Shown: in pieces, positions 32,039 through 40,852 of the stretch | Position numbering within the stretch: the first letter of the stretch is position 1 | How the letters are laid out: each line of letters starts with the position of its first letter | Origin: Seohaeicola saemankumensis | GTDB taxonomy: Bacteria; Pseudomonadota; Alphaproteobacteria; Rhodobacterales; Rhodobacteraceae | Direction of reading: 5' to 3' | Assembly (NCBI RefSeq): GCF_042678485.1 | Contig: NZ_JBHTKR010000004.1 | Coordinates: 434,001 to 498,000 of the forward strand | DNA length: 64,000 nucleotides | The notes under the pieces: generated by a model | Told to the model about the DNA's origin: nothing | Databases searched by the model: none | Seen by the model: only the letters and a program-made list of their open reading frames with translations | Position numbers and translations under genes: made by a program

Positions 32039-33300
32039 TCCCGCTGTTCATCTATCTTGCGATCTTCACCGGCAGCTTCATCCTGATCCGTGTGGGATTG
32101 CGCCGTCTGCGCGAACGGCATGACTTTACCTCGCTCAAGACCGTGACCTTTGGTGACGAAAGCGCAGTGCGGGCGGATCGCGCGGCCAGCATCATCTCGA
32201 TCCTTGCGATCTTCCTGTTGTGGGGGGCCTTTACCGGCAGCAAATGGGTTCCTGTCCATGCGCCCGGCCCGTTCACCGGCGAGGCGCAATTCACCTACAC
32301 GGTCGAAGGGCCCGACGGCGCGCGCGATGATGCAACGGTCTTTGCCCGTGTGAACCCGGTAGGCGAAAGCGCACCCGCCCCTGATGCAGAACCGGGTGCG
32401 GGCTTTGCCCGCAACGACGTGGTGGCCGTCAGCGCATGGCGGTCCGTGCTTGTGACCTGGGATGACAATGACGACATCTCGCGCGCCGATGGCGCGAGGA
32501 TCGTTGCGATCGAAGGCGCGCCCGTCGAGGCCGGCAGCACGGTGGAAACCCAGGCCGGCCGCGTCACGGTCACGTCACGCGGCACATTGAACTATTCCCC
32601 GCCGCGCGGCTTGCAGATGGAGCCGATCTGGCTGCCCCCGCCCGAGGCAGTGGTGGCCCGCGTGGTTGAAATCGCCGCAACAGGTTACCAGAATTTCACC
32701 CTTTGGGAGCATCTGGGCTGGTCGCTTTTCCGTGTGATCGCGGGCTTCGTGCTTGGGGCGCTGGTGGGTATCCCGCTGGGCTATGCCATGGGCCTGTCGG
32801 ACTGGTTCCGTGGCTGGTTCGACCCGATCGTGGAATTCATGCGCCCGGTGCCGCCGCTGGCCCTGATCCCGTTGGTGATCATCTGGGCAGGAATCGGCGA
32901 GGCTGGAAAGATCATCCTGCTGTTTCTGGCCGCACTCTGGATCATGACCATCGCGGCGCGGGCGGGGGTTTCCGGTGTGGCCATTTCCAAGGTCCATGCC
33001 GCCTATTCGCTGGGGGCCAGCAAGTGGCAGATCCTGCGCCATGTTATCATGCCGAATTCGCTGCCAGAGATCTTCACCGGCGCACGGGTCGCGATGGGGG
33101 TTTGCTGGGGCACGGTTGTGGCCGCGGAACTGGTGGCCGCCGAAAAGGGCGCGGGCATGATGATCATGGTGGCAAGCCGCTTCCAGCTGACCGATGTGGT
33201 GATCATGGGGATCATCCTGATCGGGGTGATCGGCTATGGTATCGACATCCTGATGCGGATGGCGGAAAAGTGGCTGGTGCCCTGGAAAGGGCGCGTTTGA
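32035..33300 (+). CDS. tauC: Taurine ABC transporter permease with an extra N-terminal periplasmic domain
   Basis: 421 residues, about 150 more than classical TauC/SsuC. The standard permease fills residues 210-421, with five or so helices and the EAA loop AAYSLGASKWQILRHVIMP near 322-340. The N-terminal part has helices at 3-20 and 52-68, then a beta-rich region, 75-190. This contains FTYTVEGPDGARDDATVFARV and, later, GRVTVTSRGTLNYSPP. These look like the strand patterns of cadherin/VCBS-type tandem repeats (FTYTVSDG...TVNV; GTVTVNADGTLTYTP). The extra part would face the periplasm, where TauA docks. A 28-base duplication of the 3-prime end follows the stop. Confidence 0.87.
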   Translation: MIPLFIYLAIFTGSFILIRVGLRRLRERHDFTSLKTVTFGDESAVRADRAASIISILAIFLLWGAFTGSKWVPVHAPGPFTGEAQFTYTVEGPDGARDDATVFARVNPVGESAPAPDAEPGAGFARNDVVAVSAWRSVLVTWDDNDDISRADGARIVAIEGAPVEAGSTVETQAGRVTVTSRGTLNYSPPRGLQMEPIWLPPPEAVVARVVEIAATGYQNFTLWEHLGWSLFRVIAGFVLGALVGIPLGYAMGLSDWFRGWFDPIVEFMRPVPPLALIPLVIIWAGIGEAGKIILLFLAALWIMTIAARAGVSGVAISKVHAAYSLGASKWQILRHVIMPNSLPEIFTGARVAMGVCWGTVVAAELVAAEKGAGMMIMVASRFQLTDVVIMGIILIGVIGYGIDILMRMAEKWLVPWKGRV

Positions 33301-33324
33301 ACCAGTGCCCTGGAAAGGGCGCGT
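33277..33324 (+). repeat. Tandem duplication at the 3-prime end of tauC
   Basis: The 20-mer GTGCCCTGGAAAGGGCGCGT occurs at 33277-33296 (encoding the last residues of TauC) and again at 33305-33324, 28 bases on, just after the stop. Both copies are followed by a TGA. Confidence 0.9.
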
Positions 33325-33355
33325 CTGACAACGCAGCCTTGAAGAAAGACCCGAA

Positions 33356-34624
33356 ATGACCCCGCAGGATCGCGCCCTTCTGGCGTCCATGTTCGAGGCT
33401 GCCGTGGCGGCGGCGGATCCCCGGAAAGCCCTTGCCGCGCATCTGCCTGCCCGCCCAAGGGGCCGCACCGTCGTGATTGGCGCCGGAAAGGGTGCAGCAC
33501 AGCTTGCCGCAGCTTTCGAGGACCTGTGGGATGCACCGCTGGAGGGTGTCGTGGTCACCCGCTACGGCTATGCCTGCCCCACGCGCCACATCAGGGTTCT
33601 GGAAGCGGCGCATCCCGTGCCTGACAAGGCCGGCCTTCAGGCCTCGGATGCCCTGTTCGCGGCGGTTGCTGGGCTGGGGCCGGATGATCTGGTGGTGGCG
33701 CTGGTGTGTGGTGGCGGATCTGCCCTTCTGGCCGCCCCTGCCGCAGGGCTGGACCTGTCCGATGAGGTTGCGCTGAACGAGACTTTGCTGGCCTCTGGCG
33801 CGCCGATCGGGGCGATGAACGCCATCCGCAAGCAGTTCAGCCGGATCAAGGGGGGGCGGCTTGCGCTGGCCGCGCATCCCGCACGGGTCGTCAGCCTGAT
33901 CGTATCGGATGTACCGGGAGATGATCCGGCGCAAGTTGCGTCAGGTCCGACCGTGGCCGACAGGGTCGGGCGAGCCGAGGCGCGCGCGGCGCTGCGGGAT
34001 CATGGCATCATATTGCCCACGCGGCTTGCGCGTTTTCTGACGGACGCGCCCGAGGATGCCCCCTTGCCGGGCGATCCCCGGCTTGCCGGCAATGAGGTTC
34101 ATGTGATTGCATCCGCCGCACGCTCGCTGGATGCCGCAGCCGAGGTTGCCAGGGCGGCCGGTGTCGATGCGGTCATCCTGTCCGACGCGATCGAGGGCGA
34201 AGCCCGCGAGGTGGCGCGCATGCACGGCGCCATGGCGCGCGAGGTGACGCGCCGGGGCCGCCCCTTCGCGCCCCCCGTCGTCATGCTGTCGGGTGGAGAG
34301 ACCACGGTCACGATCCGCGACAAGGCCGGGCGCGGCGGCCGGAATACCGAGTTCCTGCTGTCATTCGCCCTGTCGGTCGAGGGCTGCGCCGGTATCGCCG
34401 CGCTTGCCGCAGATACGGACGGCATCGATGGGTCCGAGGACAACGCGGGCGCCTTCGCGGATGGCGAAACTGCCGCGCGGATGCGCGGTGCCGGGTATGA
34501 TCCCGCGATGACGCTTGCGGCACATGACGCATGGGCCGCCTTCGATGCGGTGGGTCAGTTGTTCGTGACGGGGCCAACAGGCACCAATGTCAACGACCTG
34601 CGCGCCATCCTGATCCGGGGCTGA
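33356..34624 (+). CDS. Glycerate 2-kinase (MOFRL/DUF4147 type)
   Basis: 422 residues. It phosphorylates D-glycerate to 2-phosphoglycerate; relatives are called GckA or TtuD. The N-terminal DUF4147 domain shows VVIGAGKGAAQLAAAFE near residue 40 and LVCGGGSALLAAPA near 122, then VSLIVSDVPGDDP. The C-terminal MOFRL domain shows VMLSGGETTVTI, GRGGRNTEFLLSFAL and AADTDGIDGSEDNAGA. It follows tauC by 55 bases on the same strand and could be read through from the transporter, but it has no obvious place in taurine use. A link to glycolate/glyoxylate flow is more natural. Confidence 0.88.
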   Translation: MTPQDRALLASMFEAAVAAADPRKALAAHLPARPRGRTVVIGAGKGAAQLAAAFEDLWDAPLEGVVVTRYGYACPTRHIRVLEAAHPVPDKAGLQASDALFAAVAGLGPDDLVVALVCGGGSALLAAPAAGLDLSDEVALNETLLASGAPIGAMNAIRKQFSRIKGGRLALAAHPARVVSLIVSDVPGDDPAQVASGPTVADRVGRAEARAALRDHGIILPTRLARFLTDAPEDAPLPGDPRLAGNEVHVIASAARSLDAAAEVARAAGVDAVILSDAIEGEAREVARMHGAMAREVTRRGRPFAPPVVMLSGGETTVTIRDKAGRGGRNTEFLLSFALSVEGCAGIAALAADTDGIDGSEDNAGAFADGETAARMRGAGYDPAMTLAAHDAWAAFDAVGQLFVTGPTGTNVNDLRAILIRG

Positions 34625-34682
34625 TCGCGCTTTGCCATAAAAGCCGGGGCACCGCAGTGTTTCAGGCAAAACCCGGAACAGG

Positions 34683-35699
34683 CTATTCGGTGTTCAGAAG
34701 AACCGCCTCGACCCGGCGGTTGGCCTCGCGGCCTGCGGCTGTGGTATTCGGGGCGATCGGAGAGAGATAGCCCATCCCCTCGGCTTCCATTTGGTTGGCC
34801 GGAATACCGTATTCCGTGACAAGGCGGTCGCGGACTGCGGCGGCCCGTTGTCGCGACAGCGCGATGTTGCCAGCCAGTGCCCCGACCGCATCAGTATGGC
34901 CCACCAGTGCAACGCGGCGTGTCGGGTCTGCGCGCAGGAAATCTGCCAGGCTTTCAAGTGAAGGCGTGCTGCCCGATGCCAGGCGGGATGACCCAGTGGG
35001 GAAGCTGAGATCGGACAGAATGACATGGCCCATCCGGTTCAGACTGTCGGCCAGCGACAAGGACGCTTGCGACGGGGTAGGGTTGCCGGTCTGCGCCGTT
35101 CCCGGTTCTGCGGGGCTTTCCGTGCCGGTGGGCGTCCGGGCTTGCGCGGGTACACCCGGCCGCGAGACGCGCAGGGCTTCGGCCGCGACCGTGGCGGTCA
35201 CGCGGATCATCTGCAAGAAGCCGGCATTCGATGATGCGCTGACAAGCAATCCCAGGTGATCCTGTTCGCCGCGCGCGGCAGAGAGGAAGCGGAAATCGGT
35301 CAGATCGACATACATGTCCGGCGCCGAGATGACTTCGGTCGCAAAGCGGAAGTCGAACCCCCCGCATGAGGCTGCATGACATTCGAAAATCGTGTCATAT
35401 CCTGCCGCGATGATCTGCTCGCGGAGTGGGGCGAAGATCTGCAGCGTCGTCAGCGCCTGTCCCGGTATCCGAAAGACCTGCCGTTCGACCTGCCCTTCCA
35501 GGTCAAGGACGGGTAGTTGCCCGTCAGCGTAGGGGCCGATGGCAAGCGCATGGCTGTCTGGCGCGGTCACCACGCGGGTCGTCAACTGGCTGCTGAAGGG
35601 CAATGTCAGCTCCAGCGCCGCGGACGGGCTTGCAAGGGCAAGCCCGATGATCAGCGCCATCGCCCGGCCGCGCATGTGGGAGATGGGGGATATCCTCAT
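34683..35699 (-). CDS. OmpA-family outer-membrane/peptidoglycan-binding protein
   Basis: 338 residues. The signal peptide (MALIIGLALASPSAALE) gives three possible starts (Met1, 9 or 14). The C-terminal 110 residues are an OmpA-like peptidoglycan-binding domain, with LSDLSFPTGSSRLASGSTPSL, VALVGHTDAVGALAGNIALS, and RQRAAAVRDRLVTEYGI; the diaminopimelate-contacting Asp and Arg are present. Upstream is a domain of unknown fold with paired cysteines (ECHAASCGGFDF) and a Pro/Thr-rich linker near residues 190-215. No beta-barrel is seen, so it is probably a periplasmic anchor protein. Confidence 0.85.
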   Translation of the reverse strand: MRISPISHMRGRAMALIIGLALASPSAALELTLPFSSQLTTRVVTAPDSHALAIGPYADGQLPVLDLEGQVERQVFRIPGQALTTLQIFAPLREQIIAAGYDTIFECHAASCGGFDFRFATEVISAPDMYVDLTDFRFLSAARGEQDHLGLLVSASSNAGFLQMIRVTATVAAEALRVSRPGVPAQARTPTGTESPAEPGTAQTGNPTPSQASLSLADSLNRMGHVILSDLSFPTGSSRLASGSTPSLESLADFLRADPTRRVALVGHTDAVGALAGNIALSRQRAAAVRDRLVTEYGIPANQMEAEGMGYLSPIAPNTTAAGREANRRVEAVLLNTE

Positions 35700-35708
35700 C
35701 CCGTCAGA

Positions 35709-36281
35709 TCACCTGGCTTGTGCATGATACTCGTCATTGGGGCGCATGTCCGTGGCCGAAGCGACCCGGTTGGTCATGTTGTAGAAGGCCGCGACATTGG
35801 CAATGTCCCAGATATCGCGGTCCATGAAACCCACATCGCGCAGCGCCTGGCGGTGATGTTCCTCGATCGTGGCCGAAGCCGTCGTGACCAGCGCCGCGAA
35901 ATCCAGCATCGCGCGTTGCCGCGCATCCAGCGGCGCCACGCGGTAATTCATCACCAGCATTTCGCCCAGTTTGGGGTCGCCGGACAGCTGCCGCACGGCG
36001 GCGCCATGGGCGGTCAGGCAATAGAAGCAGCGATTGATTGACGATACGGTAACAGCGATCATCTCGCGCTCAAGCTTGCTCAGGCCGCTGTCCGCCAGCA
36101 TCAGGTCATTATAGAGCGCGGAAAAGGTGTTCAGCTTTTCGATGTCAAACGCATGGGCGCGCAGCACGTTCGGCACCATGCCCAGCTTGTCCTGACAGAT
36201 GTCGAAATATTTCTGCGTGGCGGGCGGCAGCGGATCGACTTGCGGCAGGTCGAGGGCGGTGGGCTGGATTGTGGTGCGCAT
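35709..36281 (-). CDS. Peroxidase-related protein (AhpD/CMD family)
   Basis: 190 residues. The carboxymuconolactone-decarboxylase/AhpD fold is shown by REMIAVTVSSINRCFYCLTAH, where the CFYC pair and the following His correspond to the redox-active site of AhpD-like proteins. Helices follow with LDFAALVTTASATIEE and WDIANVAAFYNMTNRVAS, typical of the peroxidase-related subfamily. The partner reductant and substrate are unknown. It lies between the OmpA-like gene and an acetyltransferase gene, all on the minus strand with gaps of 7-9 bases, so the group is probably one operon with the MoaB/CinA gene. Confidence 0.88.
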   Translation of the reverse strand: MRTTIQPTALDLPQVDPLPPATQKYFDICQDKLGMVPNVLRAHAFDIEKLNTFSALYNDLMLADSGLSKLEREMIAVTVSSINRCFYCLTAHGAAVRQLSGDPKLGEMLVMNYRVAPLDARQRAMLDFAALVTTASATIEEHHRQALRDVGFMDRDIWDIANVAAFYNMTNRVASATDMRPNDEYHAQAR

Positions 36282-36288
36282 GGTTGGC

Positions 36289-37020
36289 TCATTTCATGTC
36301 GTCTGGATGTTTGCGGTAGTGATACTGTCCCACAAGCGCCATCCCGAGGGAAGCATAGAGCGCATTCGCCGCGCCGTTCGCCTGTGTGCAGACCACCGAG
36401 ATATGCGATGCCCCGTTGTCGCGCGCCCAGAAGGCGGCAAGCCGCATGAACCAGCCCGCCATGCCCTGTTTGCGCTGATGCGGCAGCACTTCGATCGCGT
36501 GGACCATGGCAACCCCGTCATGGATCGCAACGAAAGCGGTGCCGCCGGGATGATCGTTGAGCCGCCCGAGGATCGAGGTTTTGGGCCCCTTGGCCCTGTT
36601 CATGACCGCAAGCCGTCCGGGCCCGATCCCGCCCTTGGCCCAGATGTCGATCTGTATGGCCAGCGGCTCCCATACGCAAAAGGCTGTCACCGGCGGCGGG
36701 CGGCGCGTCGCCAGTGTATCGACCGGGGCAACATAGAGATTGACCGGATCGACAATGGCATAGCCACGACTGGCAAGCAGTGTATCAAGGGACGCATCGC
36801 CGCTCCTGATCTGAAACAGGCGCGGCTGCCCCATGGCCTGCATCGCGGCTTCGGCGGTGTCGATGTCCTGTGGTGTGACAGGGCCAAGTGCCGTGGCCGC
36901 CGATACGCGCTGCCCGCCGCCATCGCCGCGGCGCAACATGAAAGGTCCGGACCGCTGAACCGCGGCGGCGGGCCAGGTGCCGTCGATCACGTCATAAAGT
37001 TGCGCCACATCCGGCGTCAT
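36289..37020 (-). CDS. GNAT family N-acetyltransferase
   Basis: 243 residues from the ATG at 37020, which overlaps the stop of the upstream gene; a much longer frame reads the CinA-like gene out of frame. The C-terminal half is a GNAT domain: GTAFVAIHDGVAMVHAIEVL, HQRKQGMAGWFMRLAAFWA (the acetyl-CoA pyrophosphate loop Q/R-x-x-G-x-G/A region), and ALYASLGMALVGQYHYR at the end. The N-terminal half is a poorly conserved repeat of the same fold. The substrate is unknown. A 4-base overlap indicates coupling with the MoaB/CinA-type gene. Confidence 0.83.
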   Translation of the reverse strand: MTPDVAQLYDVIDGTWPAAAVQRSGPFMLRRGDGGGQRVSAATALGPVTPQDIDTAEAAMQAMGQPRLFQIRSGDASLDTLLASRGYAIVDPVNLYVAPVDTLATRRPPPVTAFCVWEPLAIQIDIWAKGGIGPGRLAVMNRAKGPKTSILGRLNDHPGGTAFVAIHDGVAMVHAIEVLPHQRKQGMAGWFMRLAAFWARDNGASHISVVCTQANGAANALYASLGMALVGQYHYRKHPDDMK

Positions 37021-37739
37021 GCGGGAAACAGGGCCGACAGTTCCGCCATCGCGGCATCGACCCGCGCGCCGTCCTGCCCCCGGATCACGATATTGGCGCC
37101 ATACACGCCATTCAGTTGGAACGGGTAGGACCCCATCGACAGATCCGGATAGCGTTGCGCCAGATCGGCGAGGGGGCCTGCGATATCGCCTTCGCCCCGC
37201 TGGATACGCAGGGTCTGCGACAGCAGCGGCTTGCCGCCGGTCAGGGTCGGCAGGACCGAGGCGACCATCGCCTGAAAGACAGATGGCACGCCCGCCATGA
37301 CATGTACGTTCCCGACCGTGAAACCTGGCGCAGTCGAAACCGGATTCTCGATCAGGGTGGCCCCGTCGGGGATGCGGGCCATCCGCAACCGCGCGGCGTT
37401 CAGCTCGCTTCCCGTACGGGCGTAATGCGCCGCCAGCAATGCGCGCGCGTCGTCGCGCACATCGATATGCCGATCGAAGGCCTGGGCGATGCAATCTGCT
37501 GTGATGTCATCATGGGTCGGCCCGATCCCGCCCGAGGTGAAGACATGGGTATGGGCCGCGGACAGGGCCTTGACGGCTGCAATGATCGCGGCGGCGTCAT
37601 CGCTGACCACGCGCACTTCGCGCAGGTCGATGCCGACCTTGGTCAGCTCGCCCGCCAGGTAATGCATGTTGCTGTCGCGGGTGCGCCCCGACAGGATCTC
37701 GTCCCCGATCACGATCATGGCGGCGGTTGGATTGGTCAT
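37017..37739 (-). CDS. MoaB/CinA-type molybdopterin-binding domain protein
   Basis: 240 residues from the ATG at 37739; 16 further residues of the longer frame are unlikely and would cross the sfsA promoter. The MoaB/Mog-like domain (PF00994 type) is clear: AAMIVIGDEILSGRTRDSN, HVFTSGGIGPTHDDITADCI, and VHVMAGVPSVFQAMV. It contains only this N-terminal part of CinA and lacks the nicotinamide-nucleotide amidase domain. Such stand-alone proteins are often annotated as competence/damage-inducible protein A. In CinA this domain hydrolyses ADP-ribose; whether that holds here is not known. Confidence 0.87.
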   Translation of the reverse strand: MTNPTAAMIVIGDEILSGRTRDSNMHYLAGELTKVGIDLREVRVVSDDAAAIIAAVKALSAAHTHVFTSGGIGPTHDDITADCIAQAFDRHIDVRDDARALLAAHYARTGSELNAARLRMARIPDGATLIENPVSTAPGFTVGNVHVMAGVPSVFQAMVASVLPTLTGGKPLLSQTLRIQRGEGDIAGPLADLAQRYPDLSMGSYPFQLNGVYGANIVIRGQDGARVDAAMAELSALFPA

Positions 37740-37785
37740 GGCGCTGTCCTTGAAACATTCGATGCCCCGGTATAGGCCCAAGCCC

Positions 37786-38523
37786 ATGCGCTTTCCAACC
37801 CCTCTGCTGCCCGCCCGGCTGATCCGCCGCTACAAGCGGTTCCTGGCCGATGTCGTGCCGGAAACCGGCCCCGATGCGGGGCAGCAGGTGGTGGCGCATT
37901 GCCCCAATCCCGGCTCGATGCTGGGGCTGGCCGCGCCCGGCACAAGAATCTGGCTGGAACACAACGACGATCCGAAGAAAAAGCTGCGCTATGGCTGGCG
38001 TCTGGTGGATCATTGCAACGGTCATTTTACGGGGATCGATACGGCCTGGCCCAACCGGATGCTGCGCGCGGCGCTGATCGCGCGCCAGGTGCCCGCGCTT
38101 GCCGCCTATGCCGAGGTGCGGCCAGAACAGCGTTATGGTGTATCCAGCCGCGTCGATTTCCTGTTGCGCGCGCCGAATCTGCCCGATGCCTATGTCGAGG
38201 TGAAAAGCGTAACCCTCAGCCGTCAGGACGGGCTGGCGGAATTTCCCGACAGCGTGACCGCGCGCGGCGCGAAACATCTGGGCGAGCTTGCCGAAGTGGC
38301 GCGGCAAGGGCACCGGGCGGTGCTGTTCTATCTTGTCCAGCGCAGCGATTGCACCCGTTTCGCGCTGGCGCGCGACATCGACCCGGCCTATGCCGCCGCC
38401 GCATCAGCCGCGCGCGCGGCCGGTGTCGAGGTGATCTGCCAAGCCTGCGACCTCAGCCCCGAGGGGATCGGATTGTCGCATCCGGTGACTGCTGTTCTTG
38501 GCGACACTGGCAACTTGGGATAA
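37786..38523 (+). CDS. sfsA: SfsA family protein
   Basis: 245 residues from the ATG at 37786, 46 bases from the divergent MoaB/CinA-type gene. The N-terminus RLIRRYKRFLADVV and the blocks AHCPNPGSMLGLAAPG, DFLLRAPNLPDAYVEVKSVT and GAKHLGELAEVARQGHRAVL match SfsA (sugar fermentation stimulation protein). Its nuclease-like fold carries an Asp-x-Glu-x-Lys pattern in YVEVKS. The E. coli protein binds DNA nonspecifically and raises maltose metabolism when overproduced; the real function is unclear. It may share a transcript with map, 47 bases downstream. Confidence 0.92.
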   Translation: MRFPTPLLPARLIRRYKRFLADVVPETGPDAGQQVVAHCPNPGSMLGLAAPGTRIWLEHNDDPKKKLRYGWRLVDHCNGHFTGIDTAWPNRMLRAALIARQVPALAAYAEVRPEQRYGVSSRVDFLLRAPNLPDAYVEVKSVTLSRQDGLAEFPDSVTARGAKHLGELAEVARQGHRAVLFYLVQRSDCTRFALARDIDPAYAAAASAARAAGVEVICQACDLSPEGIGLSHPVTAVLGDTGNLG

Positions 38524-38570
38524 ATCGGCCTAAATAAAGGCAAAACGGATTTTCAGGACGGAGCCCCGGT

Positions 38571-39383
38571 TTGAACGATCAGCATCGCGGCCGCCTCACA
38601 AGGGATGGCATCCGAATTCACGAAGCCGGTGACTTTGCCGGAATGCACCGCGCCGGACAGGTGGCGGCAACCATTCTGGACGAGATTGCAGAGCATGTGC
38701 AGCCCGGCATCACCACGGCGGAACTGGACCGGATCATCGAGGACAAGGTCGAGGCCGCCGGCGCGAAATCCGCCACGATCGGCTACAAGGGCTACCAGCA
38801 TGCCAGCTGCATCAGCCTGAACCATGTTGTCTGCCATGGTATTCCCGGTGACAAGAAACTGAAGGATGGCGATATCCTGAACATCGACGTGACGGTGATC
38901 GTGGACGGCTGGTTCGGCGATACCAGCCGCATGTATGCGGCCGGTAGCCTGCCCCGGAAGGCCGAGCGCCTGATCCAGGTGACGCATGATGCCCTGATGC
39001 TGGGGATCGAGGCGGTCAAGCCGGGCAATACATTTGGCGACATCGGCCATGCGATCCAGTCCTTCGTCGAGGGGCATCGCATGAGCGTGGTGCGGGACTT
39101 CTGCGGGCATGGCCTGGGGCGTGTGTTTCATGCGCCGCCCAATGTGCTGCACTATGGCCGCCCGGGCACCGGACCTGTTCTTGAGGAAGGGATGTTCTTC
39201 ACCATCGAGCCGATGGTCAACCTGGGCCGTCCTGAAACCAAGGTGCTGGCCGATGACTGGACCGCGGTGACCCGCGACAAGTCACTGAGCGCCCAGTTCG
39301 AACATTCCGTCGGTGTCACCGCCACGGGATGCGAGATATTCACCCTTTCCCCTGCGGGACTGTTCCATCCCACCTACGGCTGA
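38571..39383 (+). CDS. map: Type I methionine aminopeptidase
   Basis: 270 residues with a probable TTG start at 38571, since GGAG lies seven bases upstream and the first ATG comes 25 codons later, within conserved sequence (MNDQHRGRLTRDGIRI is the family N-terminus). It removes N-terminal Met from new proteins. Metal ligands are in DILNIDVTVIVDGWFGDTSR (two Asp), DFCGHGLGRVFHAPP (His), FFTIEPMVNLG (Glu) and QFEHSVGVT (Glu). Length is normal for Map-I. An intergenic repeat follows the stop. Confidence 0.94.
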   Translation: MNDQHRGRLTRDGIRIHEAGDFAGMHRAGQVAATILDEIAEHVQPGITTAELDRIIEDKVEAAGAKSATIGYKGYQHASCISLNHVVCHGIPGDKKLKDGDILNIDVTVIVDGWFGDTSRMYAAGSLPRKAERLIQVTHDALMLGIEAVKPGNTFGDIGHAIQSFVEGHRMSVVRDFCGHGLGRVFHAPPNVLHYGRPGTGPVLEEGMFFTIEPMVNLGRPETKVLADDWTAVTRDKSLSAQFEHSVGVTATGCEIFTLSPAGLFHPTYG

Positions 39384-39401
39384 CGCGATCGCCTGCGCGG
39401 T

Positions 39402-39446
39402 CGGAATGCGCTCCGCGCGGGGATATTTCAGGCAAGAAGAAACGGG
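39402..39446 (+). repeat. Intergenic repeat, GGGGATATTT/GCAAGAAGAAAC type, copy 3
   Basis: GGAATGCGCTCCGCGC, then GGGGATATTT (39419-39428), three variable bases (CAG) and GCAAGAAGAAAC. Same core as at 24330 and 31137. It lies between the convergent map and MFS genes. Confidence 0.65.
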
Positions 39447-39474
39447 CGTAATCGCAGCCCACAGCCCACAGCCC

Positions 39475-40692
39475 TCAGGCCGCAGGCAAGCGTATGCGCG
39501 CATGACCGAGGCGCGGATGCAGCCGCCCTGCAAGGGCCCAGGCAAGCCAGAGCCCTGCGCCGCAGGCCATGAAGACGCCGGGCAAGGGGGCAACCAGCAA
39601 GACAAGCCAGGCCACGCCGGGTGTCAGGATACCCGATACATCCCGGAAGCTTGAGTAAACGGCCGACATCTCGGTGCGTTCCGAAGGTTTGACCGCCATC
39701 AGGAAAGGCAGCCCGCCACAGACATCCAGCAGGATCAGGCAAAAGGATGCGAGCATCAGCAGGGCCACCGCCCCCCATGGCAGCCACTGGCCAATCCCGG
39801 CCATGATGAACAGCACGCCTGATGCGAAAAAGCCGAAGCGCACTGCCGTGCGGATCGAACTGGCCTGAACGAAGCGCAGCATCAACGGCGTCAGGAACAG
39901 TGTTCCATTGGTGATCGACAGAACGATACCGCCTGTGGCATCGCCCAGCCCGGACTGCACGGCGAAGATCGGCAGGTACACAACATAGACCCACCAGCCG
40001 CAGGACCTGATTACCGCGAAAAGCCAGCCCGCGATCAGGCGTGGCTGTGCGAAGAAGCGCGTCAGGAAGGCCAGAGGGTTGGGCGCGGGCGCGCGCGCCC
40101 GGCTGATCAGCTTGCCATTGCCCAGCCGCATCGACCAGAAGACCGACAGCATACACAGTGCCGAGATCCCGGCGACCACGAATGGCGCGGGCCGCCAGAG
40201 CGCCATGAGGGTTACCCCAAGCACCGGCCCGACGGTCCATCCCAGCGCGGAATAGAACATCCGCATCGATTCAGCGCGCCCCAGGTCGACCCTTGCGATA
40301 TAGTCCAGCACATAGGCATTGAAGCAGACAAAGGTGATCACCGTCGCCAGCGTATTGCACAGCAGGGCGAACATGATCATGTCGGTACCACCCAGAACCG
40401 CCACGGTGGAGCCCATCACATAAAGCAATGCGCCGGTCGTATACATCCAGCGGCGTGGCAGGAACCGGTTCAGCCAGGGCACCATCAACCCCCCCAGCAA
40501 GGACGTGATCCCGATCATGAAATAGACCTGCGACACGGTCTGCGCGTCCTCGAGGGCGCGATACATCTCAAGCGGAAAGACAGAGATCAGGATACCGCGG
40601 GTGATCGCCTCGAAACCCTGGAGGGTCGCGAAACCGCGAACGCCGGGCGCAGGGGCAAAGCGGGTCCAGATTGGTATGTAACGGGTCGCCAT
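39475..40692 (-). CDS. MFS transporter
   Basis: 405 residues with about twelve predicted helices. The major facilitator motif A region appears after helix 2 (VPWLNRFLPRRWMYTTGALL), and a central basic loop (LISRARAPAPNPLAFLTRFF) joins the two halves. The second half has FLTPLMLRFVQASSIRTAVRF and VCGGLPFLMAVKPSERTEMS. The substrate cannot be told from sequence. No obvious operon partner: a 160-base gap separates it from rsmD. Confidence 0.87.
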   Translation of the reverse strand: MATRYIPIWTRFAPAPGVRGFATLQGFEAITRGILISVFPLEMYRALEDAQTVSQVYFMIGITSLLGGLMVPWLNRFLPRRWMYTTGALLYVMGSTVAVLGGTDMIMFALLCNTLATVITFVCFNAYVLDYIARVDLGRAESMRMFYSALGWTVGPVLGVTLMALWRPAPFVVAGISALCMLSVFWSMRLGNGKLISRARAPAPNPLAFLTRFFAQPRLIAGWLFAVIRSCGWWVYVVYLPIFAVQSGLGDATGGIVLSITNGTLFLTPLMLRFVQASSIRTAVRFGFFASGVLFIMAGIGQWLPWGAVALLMLASFCLILLDVCGGLPFLMAVKPSERTEMSAVYSSFRDVSGILTPGVAWLVLLVAPLPGVFMACGAGLWLAWALAGRLHPRLGHARIRLPAA

Positions 40693-40852
40693 GGGTATTC
40701 CGGATCAATGTCAGGGCAAGCTGAACCTGCGTGCCCTGCCATGCTTTCCTGTTTCCGACCCCGTCGCGCGTCGCCTTTTTGCCAGGCCGCAGGGTTGGGC
40801 GGATATGGCAGGCGTACGCGGGTTCGAGATGCCCGGGACATCCCTTGTCGGA

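Noticed and set aside
40800..40850. tRNA-like stretch GGCGTACGCGGGTTCGAGAT
   Set aside because: It has a T-loop-like TTCGA, but I could not find a 7-bp acceptor stem, anticodon arm or CCA end. At most it is a degenerate tRNA remnant.
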